Assembly: GCA_963817075.1 (NCBI GenBank)
Contig: CAWFMT010000005.1
Coordinates: forward strand, 124,001 to 188,000
DNA from: DASPKM01 sp963817075
Lineage (GTDB): Bacteria > Bacteroidota > Bacteroidia > Chitinophagales > Chitinophagaceae
Direction of reading: 5' to 3'
DNA length: 64,000 bases
Position numbers and translations under genes: made by a program. The first letter of the stretch is position 1; each line of letters opens with the position of its first letter. A model generated the notes under the pieces. The model was not told where the DNA came from and did no database searches. It saw only the letters and a list, made by a program, of their open reading frames with translations. Shown in pieces: positions 54,232 through 64,000 of the stretch.

Positions 54232-55079
54232 TGCACTATTTTCTTTGTGGCATCTTCCAATTGCTTTTGTTCGAGAGCCTGCAAATTTTCTACAACATAC
54301 ACATACTGAAGGCTGAAAAAATTTGTAGCAGGTTTAATTCGCAACGTATAAAAATTAGTACTCTGGTCTTCTACAATACTATGAATTGTGCCTATCATCG
54401 TAGTTGGGAACCGGTTTGCATATTGACTCGTTAGAATGGTATCTCCCATAGCGATCTTCGCACTTCTTGGAATATTAATAAGAGTTAGAAATAATGGAGT
54501 ATCTCCTTCCCATTGAATTGTTCCTGTTTCGCCTGTTTTTTTCAAAGAAGCGCTTAACCTGCTTTGCCGATGGAGAAGGCTCATAACAGTAGCATAATTT
54601 GCGCTGGTATTGATTACAGTACCGACAACTCCATTTGCACTGATAACTCCCATATCTGCGCGTATTCCCTGGTTTGATCCACGGTGAATTGTTATATAAT
54701 TATTCTGGGTAGAAGTTGAATTGTTAGATACTCTCGCAGACCTCCATATAAATTTTCTCAAATTACCTACGGTATCAATTGGTATTGTATCCAGGACTCT
54801 TACAGCAGATGTATCTGGTACCTCAAAATTTGAAGTCAACATATTCCTCAATCTTTCATTCTCCTTTATTAAGGAATCATTGGTCCGTTTGAGGTGAAAA
54901 TAGTATTCAGCATTACTCACCTTATCGTAGACCCCACCAGTAACCTCCTTTGCAACATTTGAAAAAACCGCCTCGTGAAATTTGTTATATCTGAAAAGAA
55001 TGTAAAGCGCAAGAAACTGCAGCAACAGGAAGAAGAGAAAGTTCAAATATCTCCGGATGAAAAGAAAAATATTGCGCAT
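54228..55079 (-). CDS. mreC: Rod shape-determining protein MreC
   Basis: This encodes 283 residues: an N-terminal membrane helix (FLFFLLLQFLALYILF), a coiled coil (about 60-100; LKRTNDSLIKENERLRNML), then the beta-barrel core with NNYITIHRGSNQGIRADMGVISANGVVGTV. It bridges MreB to the PBP2/RodA synthase. The position 117 bp after mreB is conserved. Confidence 0.93.
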   Translation of the reverse strand: MRNIFLFIRRYLNFLFFLLLQFLALYILFRYNKFHEAVFSNVAKEVTGGVYDKVSNAEYYFHLKRTNDSLIKENERLRNMLTSNFEVPDTSAVRVLDTIPIDTVGNLRKFIWRSARVSNNSTSTQNNYITIHRGSNQGIRADMGVISANGVVGTVINTSANYATVMSLLHRQSRLSASLKKTGETGTIQWEGDTPLFLTLINIPRSAKIAMGDTILTSQYANRFPTTMIGTIHSIVEDQSTNFYTLRIKPATNFFSLQYVYVVENLQALEQKQLEDATKKIVQ

Positions 55080-55196
55080 AAGAGGGGATGGAGATAATGA
55101 AAAATGTAAAATTTAAAATGTAAAATTTAACCAGATCTCCGGTCCTCCAACTTCTTTATTTTTCATTTTGCATTTTTCATTTTGCATTAGATACTG

Positions 55197-56222
55197 CTAT
55201 CTCATAACAAAAGGATACCTATCGTAATTTTTCAAAGCAAGTCCTGTACCACGAACAACACTTTTCAATGGGTCATCGGCAACATGCACGGGTAATTTGA
55301 TTTTTTGGCTTAATCTTTTGTCAAGGCCTCTTAACAATGCACCACCTCCGGTGAGGTATAGTCCACGGCGATATATATCCGCCGCCAATTCAGGAGGTGT
55401 ACTTTCAAGGGCTTTTAATATAGCCTCTTCAATTTTAAATATGCTTTTATCGAGGGCTTCGGCAATCTCCTGGTAACTTACCATGATCTGTTTTGGGATT
55501 CCTGTAACCAGATCACGACCATTCACAGGTATGTCATCGGGTGGAGTTTCAAGATCCTTCATTGCCGCCCCGATATTTATTTTAATTTGTTCGGCTGTCC
55601 TTTCTCCTATCAGCAGGCTATGATACCTTCTAAGAGCTTCCATGATATCGGCAGTAAACTCATCACCTGCAATCCTGATACTTTGATCACACACTATCCC
55701 GGCAAGGGCAATTACTGTAATACCAGTTGTACCTCCTCCAATGTCAATGATCATGTTTCCCACCGGTTCTTCTACGTCGATCCCAATTCCCAGGGCAGCA
55801 GCCATAGGTTCATGAAGAAGGTAAACTTCCTTGGCACCGGCCTGTTCTGCACTATCCCGAACCGCACGTTTTTCAACCTCTGTAATGCTGCTTGGAATAC
55901 AGATCATCATCCTCCAGCTGGGAGGGAATAAGGGTTTTTTGGGATAGATCATCTTGATCATTTCCCTGATCATTAGTTCTGCTGCATTAAAATCGGCAAT
56001 TACACCATCCTTAAGAGGACGAACTGTGCGGATACTTTCATGGGTTTTTTCATGCATCATCAGCGCTCGCTTGCCTACTGCAATTACATTCTTGGGATTA
56101 TTACGGTCAAGTGCTACGATACTTGGCTCGTTCACTACAATTTCGTCGTTGTGGATGATTAGGGTGTTGGCAGTTCCCAGGTCAATGGCAATATCCTGTG
56201 TGAACCAATTGAATAGACCCAT
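55197..56222 (-). CDS. mreB: Actin-like rod shape protein MreB
   Basis: This 341-residue actin-fold ATPase has the phosphate-1 region IAIDLGTANTLI, adenosine-site IDIGGGTTGITVIA, and the C-terminal LTGGGALLRGLDKRLSQKI. It polymerises under the membrane and guides peptidoglycan synthesis. It is the first gene of the shape operon; no exact -7 box was found in the 228-bp upstream spacer. Confidence 0.96.
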   Translation of the reverse strand: MGLFNWFTQDIAIDLGTANTLIIHNDEIVVNEPSIVALDRNNPKNVIAVGKRALMMHEKTHESIRTVRPLKDGVIADFNAAELMIREMIKMIYPKKPLFPPSWRMMICIPSSITEVEKRAVRDSAEQAGAKEVYLLHEPMAAALGIGIDVEEPVGNMIIDIGGGTTGITVIALAGIVCDQSIRIAGDEFTADIMEALRRYHSLLIGERTAEQIKINIGAAMKDLETPPDDIPVNGRDLVTGIPKQIMVSYQEIAEALDKSIFKIEEAILKALESTPPELAADIYRRGLYLTGGGALLRGLDKRLSQKIKLPVHVADDPLKSVVRGTGLALKNYDRYPFVMR

Positions 56223-56450
56223 GAGGTGGTATTAGATTTTTATTGCTTGCAAATTTGATGCAAATAAATGGAAATATCAAAGTCAAACTCTTGGCAGATC
56301 AATATTTTATAAATCGATCTCAATAGTGTTAATCTTTGGTGAACAACATCTTTTCTTCTTCAACATTTTCTGATTCAATTTTCATCTGCCTGAAAACATC
56401 ATCAACGTCATTTCCCCCTCTGTGGTATTTGATTTCCTACATTTACTTTA

Positions 56451-57635
56451 ATGAAGATCATAACCAGAACCGTCTGGATTCTTTCACTGGTAAGTATGTT
56501 TGCAGATGTTGCCAGTGAAATGCTCTATCCTGTGATACCTGTCTATCTAAAACAGATAGGTTTTTCAGTTCTCTGGATAGGCATTTTGGAAGGTCTTGCG
56601 AATTTCACTGCCGGAATCAGCAAGGGATACTTCGGTAAGTTAAGTGATGAAAAAGGAATTAGGTTACCATTTGTGAAAACAGGCTATTTCTTTAGCGCTA
56701 TCTCTAAGCCGATGCTGGCCATCTTTACCTTCCCGCTCTGGATATTTTTTGCAAGGACCCTGGATCGACTTGGAAAAGGCATCAGAACCGCTGCCAGGGA
56801 TGCACTTCTCTCAGAACAGGCTACAAAAGATACAAAAGCAAGGGTATTCAGCTTTCATCGGGGTTGGGACACGTTCGGCGCAATGATCGGACCGTTGGTC
56901 TCACTCTTCCTGCTTCAATATTATCAGGCCGACTTCAAAACTATTTTTTATCTGGCCTTTATACCAGGTTTATTATCTGTAGCAATGATATTTTTCCTGA
57001 GAGAAAAAAAACATCCTACGTCTACACTTCCCAAAGGGAATTTTTTTTCATTCTTCAAGTACTGGAACCAGGCATCCCCTTCCTATAAAAAACTTGTGAT
57101 AGGACTGTTGATACTCGCCTTATTCAATAGTTCAGATGTATTTCTACTGTTGCGTACCAGGGAAGTTACCGGGAGTGATGCCACAACGATCATTGCCTAC
57201 ATAATCTACAATTTTGTCTATGCTATTAGCTCCTTTCCAATGGGAATTTTAGCGGATAAATTTGGTATCCGGAAAATTTTTGTCGCGGGCCTGGCTGTCT
57301 TCGTTATTGTTTATGGTGGTTTTGCATTTGCCGACCAACCCTGGATGATCTATTCCTTGTTTGTTTTGTATGGATTGTTTGCTGCGGCAACAGAAGGGAT
57401 CGCGAAAGCATGGATCACAAACCTTGCACACGAAAAAAACACAGCCACAGCTATTGGATTTTATACTTCATGCGAAAGTATTTGTGCTCTCCTCGCCAGT
57501 TTGATTGCGGGAGCTATATGGACGGGCTTCGGTTCCACATATACGTTTGCCCTGACTGGCATTGCCGGACTAGCAGTGATCGTCTACTTTAAGTTTATTA
57601 ATGGAGAATTAGGAAGGCATAGCAACTCAGTTTGA
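56451..57635 (+). CDS. Major facilitator superfamily transporter
   Basis: This 394-residue, twelve-helix permease has the MFS loop motif GYFGKLSDEKGIRLPFVKTGY after helix 2 and ARTLDRLGKGIRTAARDALLSEQ. Those features resemble a drug- or sugar-type group often annotated simply as MFS. The substrate cannot be inferred. Its stop codon is one base from the stop of the convergent tryptophan dioxygenase gene. TACATTTA (56438-56445) may be its -7 box. Confidence 0.87.
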   Translation: MKIITRTVWILSLVSMFADVASEMLYPVIPVYLKQIGFSVLWIGILEGLANFTAGISKGYFGKLSDEKGIRLPFVKTGYFFSAISKPMLAIFTFPLWIFFARTLDRLGKGIRTAARDALLSEQATKDTKARVFSFHRGWDTFGAMIGPLVSLFLLQYYQADFKTIFYLAFIPGLLSVAMIFFLREKKHPTSTLPKGNFFSFFKYWNQASPSYKKLVIGLLILALFNSSDVFLLLRTREVTGSDATTIIAYIIYNFVYAISSFPMGILADKFGIRKIFVAGLAVFVIVYGGFAFADQPWMIYSLFVLYGLFAAATEGIAKAWITNLAHEKNTATAIGFYTSCESICALLASLIAGAIWTGFGSTYTFALTGIAGLAVIVYFKFINGELGRHSNSV

Positions 57636-57636
57636 C

Positions 57637-58692
57637 CTAGCTATGAAACCCGAGTCTTCTTTCCATTTCGCTTGTAAGAGCCGGGAGTTTTTTCCTTTCG
57701 ATGAGGAAACTTGTAAGCTGGGCAATCTCCCGAAATATATAATGCTTTTCTAATGCAGATCGAAGGTATTCTTTACCAGAACTGCCGCCTGTGCCAATCC
57801 TGGTACCTATCATCCGATGCACCATATTCATATGTCGATAGCGCCAGGTGCTTAATTGCTCGTCAATTTCAAGAAGGTTATTCAAAAGTTGAAACGGCAA
57901 TTGCAGAATTGGATAACCCCGGTAGAGCATGATGAATAATGCTGCCCTTGAAGCAGCCGCACTTAAAACTCCTTTTGGAACAAGTGATTCCTTAACCTCA
58001 GTTCCGAAAAAGATCTGGTCGAAAACTTCCAGGTTTCCTTTTTCAACATCGGATAGACTTTGTATATATGAAGCCCGATAGTAATTCCAAAATGGATGGG
58101 AAAAGGTTGAAGGGTGTTCAATTTCCTTATCCGAATTTGTAAAACCTTTCCAATTCTCATCCTCATTAAAGAAAGGCATTCGCTCCAGCCATTCATTCAC
58201 CAACAGTAAGAGTGAATTTGAAGCTTCGCCCTTCCTTACATTTTCAACTTCTTGTGGTTTCAATTGTGAAACATAATGATCCTGCCCATGCCTATCCTGG
58301 AAACGCAGTCCTAGTACGGCTTCCAGCGTTTTGAATTGTACACTTTGGAATCCTGAAGCAGGACGGAGTATATCCCTGAAGTCCAGAAAATCCATTGGAG
58401 TCATCGTCTCCATTACATCAATCTGGTGGACAAGAACCCTAATAATTGTCACCATCCTGCTCAACCGATGCACCACTGTTTGCAATTCCGGTGAATTATC
58501 ATTCAGTGCAGGCTTCTTCATTATTTCAACTATGCTATTTACCTCATGAAGGAGTTGCTTGAACCAAAGCTCATAGGTTTGGTGAATGATGATGAATAGC
58601 ATTTCATCATGCGCGGGAGAGCCCTTTTTATCACTTTCCGGTGATTGTGATTGAAGCAGATTTTCAAGCTGCAGATAGCTACTATAATGCAT
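57637..58692 (-). CDS. kynA: Tryptophan 2,3-dioxygenase
   Basis: This 351-residue heme enzyme opens the indole ring of L-tryptophan to N-formylkynurenine, the first step of the kynurenine pathway. The N-terminal MHYSSYLQLENLLQSQ, HDEMLFIIIHQTYELWFKQLLHEV, LDFRDILRPASGFQSVQFKTLE and the C-terminal MNMVHRMIGTRIGTGGSSGKEYLRSAL (heme-ligand His region) are diagnostic. It is somewhat longer than the bacterial norm but matches Bacteroidota forms. Other pathway genes are not in the window. Confidence 0.95.
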   Translation of the reverse strand: MHYSSYLQLENLLQSQSPESDKKGSPAHDEMLFIIIHQTYELWFKQLLHEVNSIVEIMKKPALNDNSPELQTVVHRLSRMVTIIRVLVHQIDVMETMTPMDFLDFRDILRPASGFQSVQFKTLEAVLGLRFQDRHGQDHYVSQLKPQEVENVRKGEASNSLLLLVNEWLERMPFFNEDENWKGFTNSDKEIEHPSTFSHPFWNYYRASYIQSLSDVEKGNLEVFDQIFFGTEVKESLVPKGVLSAAASRAALFIMLYRGYPILQLPFQLLNNLLEIDEQLSTWRYRHMNMVHRMIGTRIGTGGSSGKEYLRSALEKHYIFREIAQLTSFLIERKKLPALTSEMERRLGFHS

Positions 58693-58699
58693 GAAACAC

Positions 58700-59140
58700 G
58701 AATTACACGAATTTTGGCGAAAGCTTTTGGGTCTTTGCGTGAAATTTTTTTACCCCACAACTCACCTCACGACTCACGACTCACGACTCACGATTTTCAC
58801 CGCAGAGAGCGAAACAACGCAGAGTTTCGCAGAGAAAGAGTCAGCCATTTTAACTCACCTCACGATTCACGATTCACGACTCACGATTTTCACCACAGAG
58901 ACCAAGATAACGCAGAGTTTCGTAGAGAAAGATCTTAAAATCACAAGAACCAAAAGACAAGCACCAAATAAATTTCAATAAGAATAAAGTAAAATTTTAG
59001 ATTTTATATTTGATCTTCTTTGTTTGGAACTTGCTATTTGGTTCCTGGTACTTACTGTATCACATTTTTCCTTGCGGCAATTCTTTATTTTACATTTTTC
59101 ATTTTACATTTTGCATTTTTCATTTCTAAGCCACTAATTA
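58700..59140. repeat. Dense cluster of dispersed repeats
   Basis: Two direct copies of a composite element are present. Each is 'cacgattcacgaYtcacgat' plus 'caccRcagag ... gcagagtttcgYagagaaag' (58767-58840 and 58859-58933), about 75% identical. They are preceded by 'ggcgaaagcttttgggtctt' and followed by the 'aatttcaataagaataaag ... ggtacttactg' family (58970-59060) and 'cattttacattttgcattt' units. No gene is supported. Confidence 0.65.
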
Positions 59141-59157
59141 ATTCGATCTAATTCGTG

Positions 59158-60423
59158 CTACAGGAACTCGTATCCAATATCCTTCCTATAATACATCCCT
59201 TCAAAAGTTACCACATCTATCATATCAAGTGATTGATGGATGGCTTCTTCCAGGTTTATAGCAATTGTTGTGATGCAAAGCACCCTGCCTCCGCTACTTA
59301 CTACAACATCATCTTCCACTTTGGTACCAGAATGAAAAATCATAGTGTTCTTCATTTTCATATGGAGGCCATCAATTACTTTTCCTTTCTCGTAGCTGCC
59401 GGGATAGCCAAAACTTACAAGTACAATGGTGCATGCGGAGCGTTCATCAATTTCGATAGTTACTCCTGATAACTCCTGGTTAGCAGTTGCAACGAAAAGT
59501 TCGACAAGATCATTTTTAAGTCGGGGAAGTACAACCTCTGTTTCAGGATCACCAAGTCGACAATTATATTCAATCACGTAAGGTTCTTCGCCCACTTTGA
59601 TAACCCCAATAAATACAAAGCCTTTATATTCTATATTCTCCTTCTTAAGTCCTTCAATTGTTGGGATGATTATCTGCTTCTCTACTTTTTCCATGAATGC
59701 GACATCGGCAAATGGTACGGGGCTGATTGCGCCCATACCACCTGTGTTTAAGCCTGTATCTCCTTCTCCAACACGCTTGTAGTCTTTAGCTTCAGGAAAC
59801 AGGACATAATCCTTACCATCGGTAAGAACGAACACACTCAATTCAATGCCTTCAAGGAATTCTTCGACTACCACTTTTTTGCTGGCCTCTCCAAATTTGG
59901 ACTGTTGGATCATGAGTTCGAACTCCGCAATTGCCTCTCCTGCATGCTGGCAAATCACTACGCCTTTACCAGCGGCAAGTCCATCCGCTTTCAAAACAAT
60001 TGGAGTAGAATGTTGCTGGAGATATGAAACTCCTTCCGTGTAATTGGTAGAATCGAATTCTTTATATGCAGCTGTGGGAATTCCGTGGCGCTGCATGAAG
60101 TGCTTGGCGAAGGCTTTACTTCCCTCGAGCTGCGCTCCTTCTTTTGAAGGCCCGATAACCTTGATGCCTGAATTGCGAAAATGGTCGTAAATCCCTTTCA
60201 CCAGGGGTTCTTCAGGACCGACTACGATCATCTCTATTTTCTGCTCCTGGCAAAAATTGCTTAAGAGAGGAAAATCAGAATAAGAGAGATCAACATTTTC
60301 ACCGCAGGAGGCCGTACCGGCGTTACCGGGGGCAATAAATAGTTTAGAGCAGAGTGGGCTTTGTTTGATTTTCCATGCCAGCGCATGTTCACGACCGCCA
60401 GACCCAAGGACTAAGATGTTCAT
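59158..60423 (-). CDS. purD: Phosphoribosylamine-glycine ligase
   Basis: This 421-residue ATP-grasp enzyme forms glycinamide ribonucleotide in purine synthesis. MNILVLGSGGREHALAWKIKQSP, IVVGPEEPLVKGI, VLKADGLAAGKGVVIC, TGGMGAISPVP and NCRLGDPETEVVLPRL are all present. Full length, monocistronic here, reading away from the POT transporter gene. Confidence 0.96.
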   Translation of the reverse strand: MNILVLGSGGREHALAWKIKQSPLCSKLFIAPGNAGTASCGENVDLSYSDFPLLSNFCQEQKIEMIVVGPEEPLVKGIYDHFRNSGIKVIGPSKEGAQLEGSKAFAKHFMQRHGIPTAAYKEFDSTNYTEGVSYLQQHSTPIVLKADGLAAGKGVVICQHAGEAIAEFELMIQQSKFGEASKKVVVEEFLEGIELSVFVLTDGKDYVLFPEAKDYKRVGEGDTGLNTGGMGAISPVPFADVAFMEKVEKQIIIPTIEGLKKENIEYKGFVFIGVIKVGEEPYVIEYNCRLGDPETEVVLPRLKNDLVELFVATANQELSGVTIEIDERSACTIVLVSFGYPGSYEKGKVIDGLHMKMKNTMIFHSGTKVEDDVVVSSGGRVLCITTIAINLEEAIHQSLDMIDVVTFEGMYYRKDIGYEFL

Positions 60424-60571
60424 TATTTTATTACGTGGTTATTACAAAGGATTGTGGATTGCGAAGTTCGAATTTTAACCCAGACTCCAAAATCAATTTT
60501 ATAGGACCGATATTAAAATTGAGTATTTTACGGCTTTAAGTTTCCCAAAACCGATTGCTAAAACATTAGGC

Positions 60572-62293
60572 ATGAATCAAACCATATCTGGTAAGCATCC
60601 CCAAGGCTTATTCGTATTGTTTTTTACCGAAATGTGGGAAAGGTTTAGTTATTATGGCATGAGAGCCATTCTCGTTCTCTATGTGACGAATGGACTGATG
60701 ATGAGTGATTCCTACGCTAACGATGGAGTTTATGGAAGTTATACGGGCCTGGTGTATTTGACCCCACTTTTAGGGGGTTATTTCGCTGACAGGATCTGGG
60801 GTAACAGAAGGTGTATTATAACCGGTGGTTTTTTAATGGCAATTGGGCAGATACTTATGTTCATAAGTGCCTCGATGTATGAAAATACCAACATGGCCCA
60901 TACGCTGATGTGGGCTGGTCTCCTGGTTCTAATTGTAGGTAATGGCTATTTCAAGCCAAATATTTCTACCATGGTGGGACAACTTTACCCTCAGGGTGAT
61001 AAACGTCTCGATGCTGCCTATACTATATTTTATATGGGTGTAAATCTTGGAGCTTTTATCGCTCCATTGGTTTGCGGTGGACTGGGCGAACAATATGATA
61101 CGGCCGGCGCTCCAGTAAGGGATGCTTTCCGCTGGGGTTTTCTTGCTGCGGGTATTGCAATGATACTTGGTACCCTATCTTTTATTTGGCTAAAGGATAA
61201 ATATGTGGTTTCTCCTGATGGAACGGGTCTTGGCATCTTACCAAACAAGATGACTGTCAGGAAAGGTGATGAAAAGCGGGAAACAACTCGTACTTCTTTT
61301 CGAAGTGTAGGAATTTGGGCTGTTATTGGCCTCGGCTTGATTTTCCTTTTCAAATATGTTGTTGACCTGGATTGGATCGGGTCGTTCATCTTTGGTGTAG
61401 CGATTGCAGTTTCTGGCCTGATCATCACTGATTCCTCTCTTTCCAAGGCAGAGCGTGGGCGGGTGATAGTAATTTTTCTCTCAGCCTTTTTTGTCATTTT
61501 TTTCTGGGCAGCTTTTGAGCAGGCAGGATCATCTTTAACATTGTTTGCGGAGAGAAATACTAACAGGACAGTAAATCTTCATACCACCATGGGTAGTGCA
61601 GTATTATTTATCCTTGGTGTTGGACTACTGCTGTATTATTTGCTTCAAAAAATTATGGATGTTCCCAAGGAATTAAAAACTGTATTTGGGGGTCTTGCGG
61701 CATTCGCTCTCGTGTATGCTATTTATCACTATGTGAAAGGAACTCCTTATGATTTACCTGCAGTTCCAGCATCCTGGTTTAACAGCGTAAACGCCTTGTT
61801 CATTCTGCTTCTGGCTCCATTGATGTCACAGTTGTGGGTATTTCTCGGGAAAAGGAATTCAGAACCTTCATCACCAAAAAAACAAAGCTTTGGGCTGCTA
61901 CTGTTATCATTAGGATATCTGGTGATTGCCATAGGAGTAAAGGACGTTTCAGATAATGTAAGCATGATGTGGCTTGTCGCGCTCTATTTCCTTCATACAG
62001 TTGGTGAACTTTGCTTATCTCCAATTGGATTATCCCTCGTAAATAAATTGGCGCCTGCAAGATTCGCTTCAATTTTGATGGGAGTTTGGTTTTTGTCTAA
62101 TGCAACTGCAAACAAATTCGCCGGCACCTTGGGTGCATTGTATCCAGGCGAAGGGCCTACACAAATCGTCGGATACCAAATAACCAATTTGTATGACTTC
62201 TTTATGGTATTTGTGGTTATGAGTGGTGTGGCTGCGGTACTTTTATTTGTTTTGACTTACTGGATGGAAAAAAAGATGGGAGACGTGCGTTAA
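60572..62293 (+). CDS. POT/PTR-family proton-coupled peptide transporter
   Basis: This 573-residue protein has about 14 membrane helices. FFTEMWERFSYYGMRAILVLYVTNGL carries the ExxER-type proton-coupling motif of POT carriers. TPLLGGYFADRIWGNRR and FYMGVNLGAFIAPLVCGGLG are the PTR2 signatures, and VGELCLSPIGLSLVNKLAPAR closes the set. It imports di- and tripeptides. It is followed 56 bp later by an OPT transporter in the same direction, suggesting a shared peptide-uptake role. Confidence 0.93.
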   Translation: MNQTISGKHPQGLFVLFFTEMWERFSYYGMRAILVLYVTNGLMMSDSYANDGVYGSYTGLVYLTPLLGGYFADRIWGNRRCIITGGFLMAIGQILMFISASMYENTNMAHTLMWAGLLVLIVGNGYFKPNISTMVGQLYPQGDKRLDAAYTIFYMGVNLGAFIAPLVCGGLGEQYDTAGAPVRDAFRWGFLAAGIAMILGTLSFIWLKDKYVVSPDGTGLGILPNKMTVRKGDEKRETTRTSFRSVGIWAVIGLGLIFLFKYVVDLDWIGSFIFGVAIAVSGLIITDSSLSKAERGRVIVIFLSAFFVIFFWAAFEQAGSSLTLFAERNTNRTVNLHTTMGSAVLFILGVGLLLYYLLQKIMDVPKELKTVFGGLAAFALVYAIYHYVKGTPYDLPAVPASWFNSVNALFILLLAPLMSQLWVFLGKRNSEPSSPKKQSFGLLLLSLGYLVIAIGVKDVSDNVSMMWLVALYFLHTVGELCLSPIGLSLVNKLAPARFASILMGVWFLSNATANKFAGTLGALYPGEGPTQIVGYQITNLYDFFMVFVVMSGVAAVLLFVLTYWMEKKMGDVR

Positions 62294-62349
62294 GTATAAA
62301 TAGAAAAATTATTCGCCCGGATTAATTCAAATTAAATCACCCAACTTCT

Positions 62350-64000
62350 ATGTCAGAAAAGACTTTCCACCCCTTTGTGGCGCCGGAAACCCGGATGGCT
62401 GAATTCACTATTAAATCAGTATTGTTTGGAGCTGCATTCGGTATCATCTTTGGTGCTGCTACGGTCTATCTAGCATTGAAGGCTGGTTTAACTGTTTCAG
62501 CATCTATTCCAATTGCTGTGATGGCAATTGCCATGAGTAAATTGTTCTTACGAACTACAATCCTTGAAAATAATATTATTCAAACTACGGGAAGTGCAGG
62601 AGAAAGTATTGCAGCTGGAGTAGTATTCACACTGCCCGGATTTCTCTTCCTTAGCGATCCAGGTAATGCAAAATATTTTGATTATTTAACCATTTTCACG
62701 CTCGCGATTTTTGGTGGAATACTTGGGACACTAATGATGATCCCTTTGCGAAAGGCACTCATAGTAAAAGAACATGGAGTATTGCCTTATCCTGAAGGAA
62801 CAGCCTGCGCATCGGTATTAAAAGCAGGAGAAAAAGGAGGCGACTTTGCAAAGACCGCATTTCTTGGTCTTGGTGTAGCAGTAGGATATGCATTCTTACA
62901 AAAGGTTCTGCATGTAATTGCCGAAACGCCCTACTTCATGACGAAGCAGGCGAATAAATTTTTCCCTTCTGCAAGAATCAGTGGTGAAATCACTCCTGAA
63001 TATTTGGGTGTGGGCTACATCATCGGACCAAAGATTGCTGGGGTACTCGTTGCCGGTAGTGTTCTTACATGGTTTGTATTCAATCCCCTATTAGCCTCCC
63101 TTGTGCCATCTGATATGATTGCTGCACAACTTGTCAAACTTGGATATCTCAAGGATTTGGCTACGGCCGGTGGAGCAAGTACGGGAAGTTGGGATCCGGT
63201 CACGCATACTTTTTCAGATTATGCAACAGCCATCTATCGTGCTTACGTACGACAGATAGGTGCAGGTGCAGTTGCAGCTGGTGGATTTATTACTCTTTTT
63301 AAGACCATACCAACTATTATTTCTTCATTTCGCGGGAGTGTGGGTTCAATAAAAGGTGGAAAGGAAGCCCGTCAGAATGTGAAAAGAACTGACAGAGATC
63401 TTTCGATCAAGATCGTAGGGTTTGGAAGCCTTGGATTGATCTTGTTGATGACGATACTTCCAAATGTTCCTGGCGACAGTGTTGGTGGTAAATTATTATT
63501 GGGGATCCTGGTAGTTATATTCGGCGCCTTCTTCGTTACCGTTTCTTCTAGAATTGTGGGTTTGATCGGTTCTTCCAACAACCCAATCTCAGGTATGACA
63601 ATCGCTACCATCATGGGTACCTGCCTTGTTTTTATTTCGATAGGCTGGACTGGCAAAGTTTATGAACCAATGGCGCTCGTCGTTGGTGGTATGATCTGTA
63701 TTGCCGCCGCAAATGCCGGTGCAACATCCCAGGATTTAAAGACGGGATATATTGTTGGGGCGACGCCCAAATATCAACAGATCGCATTGTTCATTGGAGC
63801 CATCGTTTCTTCCATAGCAATCGGATTTACTATTAAAGTTCTTGATACGCCCACAACCGAAATGATGCAGCAAGGCATTATGCACGCTATCGGAACTGAT
63901 AAATATTCTGCTCCGCAAGCAACGCTGATGGCAACACTCATCAAGGGTATTCTTTCATTTAATCTGGATTGGCAATTTGTTCTTGTGGGAGTTTTTATTG
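62350..64000 (+). CDS. OPT-family oligopeptide transporter (3' end cut by window)
   Basis: The ATG at 62350 opens a frame running to the window edge, about 550 residues so far. MSEKTFHPFVAPETRMAEFTIKSVLFGAAFGIIFGAATVYLALKAGLTVSASIPIAVMAI matches the OPT N-terminus. TTGSAGESIAAGVVFTLP, PYPEGTACASVLKAGE and MICIAAANAGATSQDLKTGYIVGATP also fit. OPT carriers import oligopeptides or metal chelates. The frame is uninterrupted; no terminator can be seen in the window. Confidence 0.9.
   Translation, partial: MSEKTFHPFVAPETRMAEFTIKSVLFGAAFGIIFGAATVYLALKAGLTVSASIPIAVMAIAMSKLFLRTTILENNIIQTTGSAGESIAAGVVFTLPGFLFLSDPGNAKYFDYLTIFTLAIFGGILGTLMMIPLRKALIVKEHGVLPYPEGTACASVLKAGEKGGDFAKTAFLGLGVAVGYAFLQKVLHVIAETPYFMTKQANKFFPSARISGEITPEYLGVGYIIGPKIAGVLVAGSVLTWFVFNPLLASLVPSDMIAAQLVKLGYLKDLATAGGASTGSWDPVTHTFSDYATAIYRAYVRQIGAGAVAAGGFITLFKTIPTIISSFRGSVGSIKGGKEARQNVKRTDRDLSIKIVGFGSLGLILLMTILPNVPGDSVGGKLLLGILVVIFGAFFVTVSSRIVGLIGSSNNPISGMTIATIMGTCLVFISIGWTGKVYEPMALVVGGMICIAAANAGATSQDLKTGYIVGATPKYQQIALFIGAIVSSIAIGFTIKVLDTPTTEMMQQGIMHAIGTDKYSAPQATLMATLIKGILSFNLDWQFVLVGVFI

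Overview
The window looks like chromosome from a Bacteroidota bacterium, most probably a Chitinophagaceae-type member. The evidence is AT-rich DNA with weak Shine-Dalgarno signals, several promoters matching the Bacteroidota TTG-N19-TAnnTTTG pattern, lipoproteins with clear lipoboxes, and families typical of the phylum: O/P-type porin, tryptophan 2,3-dioxygenase, tricorn-like S41 protease, PL6 lyase, GH29 fucosidase and a DUF47/PiT pair. Dispersed intergenic repeats are abundant. I saw no rRNA, tRNA, CRISPR array, transposase or integrase.

Region 1 (1-5420) carries a lipoprotein, fumarase and a secreted alpha-L-fucosidase, separated by repeat-rich spacers. Region 2 (5421-20506) is the unusual part. 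It holds thirteen loci, all on the minus strand, mostly small and functionally unrelated: DHFR-like, AlkD-like, two lipoprotein/secreted unknowns, DUF1835, two GIY-YIG proteins, a DUF998-like membrane protein, XRE/DUF2975, SRPBCC, a broken PHP-ATPase of the TrlF type, a Shedu-type nuclease, and a secreted protein that may be pore-forming. From about 10.2 to 18.9 kb they are separated by related imperfect palindromes built like integron attC sites: outer CCGCTAAC/GTTAGCGG or GCAGCCAAC/GTTGGCTGC, inner complementary arms, and a central hairpin. Gene stop codons and start codons sit in or directly against these repeats. No integrase is visible. I read this as an integron-like cassette array without its integrase (CALIN-like), with anti-phage-type cargo and several decaying cassettes.

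Region 3 (20507-39918) is mixed core and accessory sequence: recQ, an NTF2-like lipoprotein, a HerA-like ATPase, a GroES-like protein, an orphan OmpR-type regulator, a PL6 polysaccharide lyase, ruvB, an F420-reductase-like NADP enzyme, an M23 peptidase, an EEP phosphatase, a tricorn-like protease, a three-copy 132-bp tandem repeat, a 37-residue membrane protein, a Tat-exported sugar-phosphate isomerase, and a SAM hydroxide adenosyltransferase. Region 4 (39919-50130) has a probable structured RNA, a phosphate-uptake group (porin, frameshifted DUF47 regulator, PiT permease), nucleotide-sugar genes (rmlA, galE), the C-terminal half of transketolase, an ECF sigma factor with its membrane partner and a small periplasmic protein, and a metallo-hydrolase. 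Region 5 (50131-56222) is the cell-shape operon mreB-mreC-mreD-mrdA-rodA. Region 6 (56223-64000) holds an MFS transporter, tryptophan 2,3-dioxygenase, purD, a POT peptide transporter and an OPT transporter cut by the window edge.

Intergenic DNA outside the array is filled with several repeat families: 'GCAAAGACGC / GCGTCTTTGCGGTTAAA', 'CCCCTCTCC...GGAGAGGGG', 'CCTGAGCGAAGTCGAAGG', 'CGTGAGTCGTGAG', and an 'aatttcaaattcc...ggtacttgg' type. They often abut stop codons. All family assignments come from recognising motifs by eye; no database search was run.
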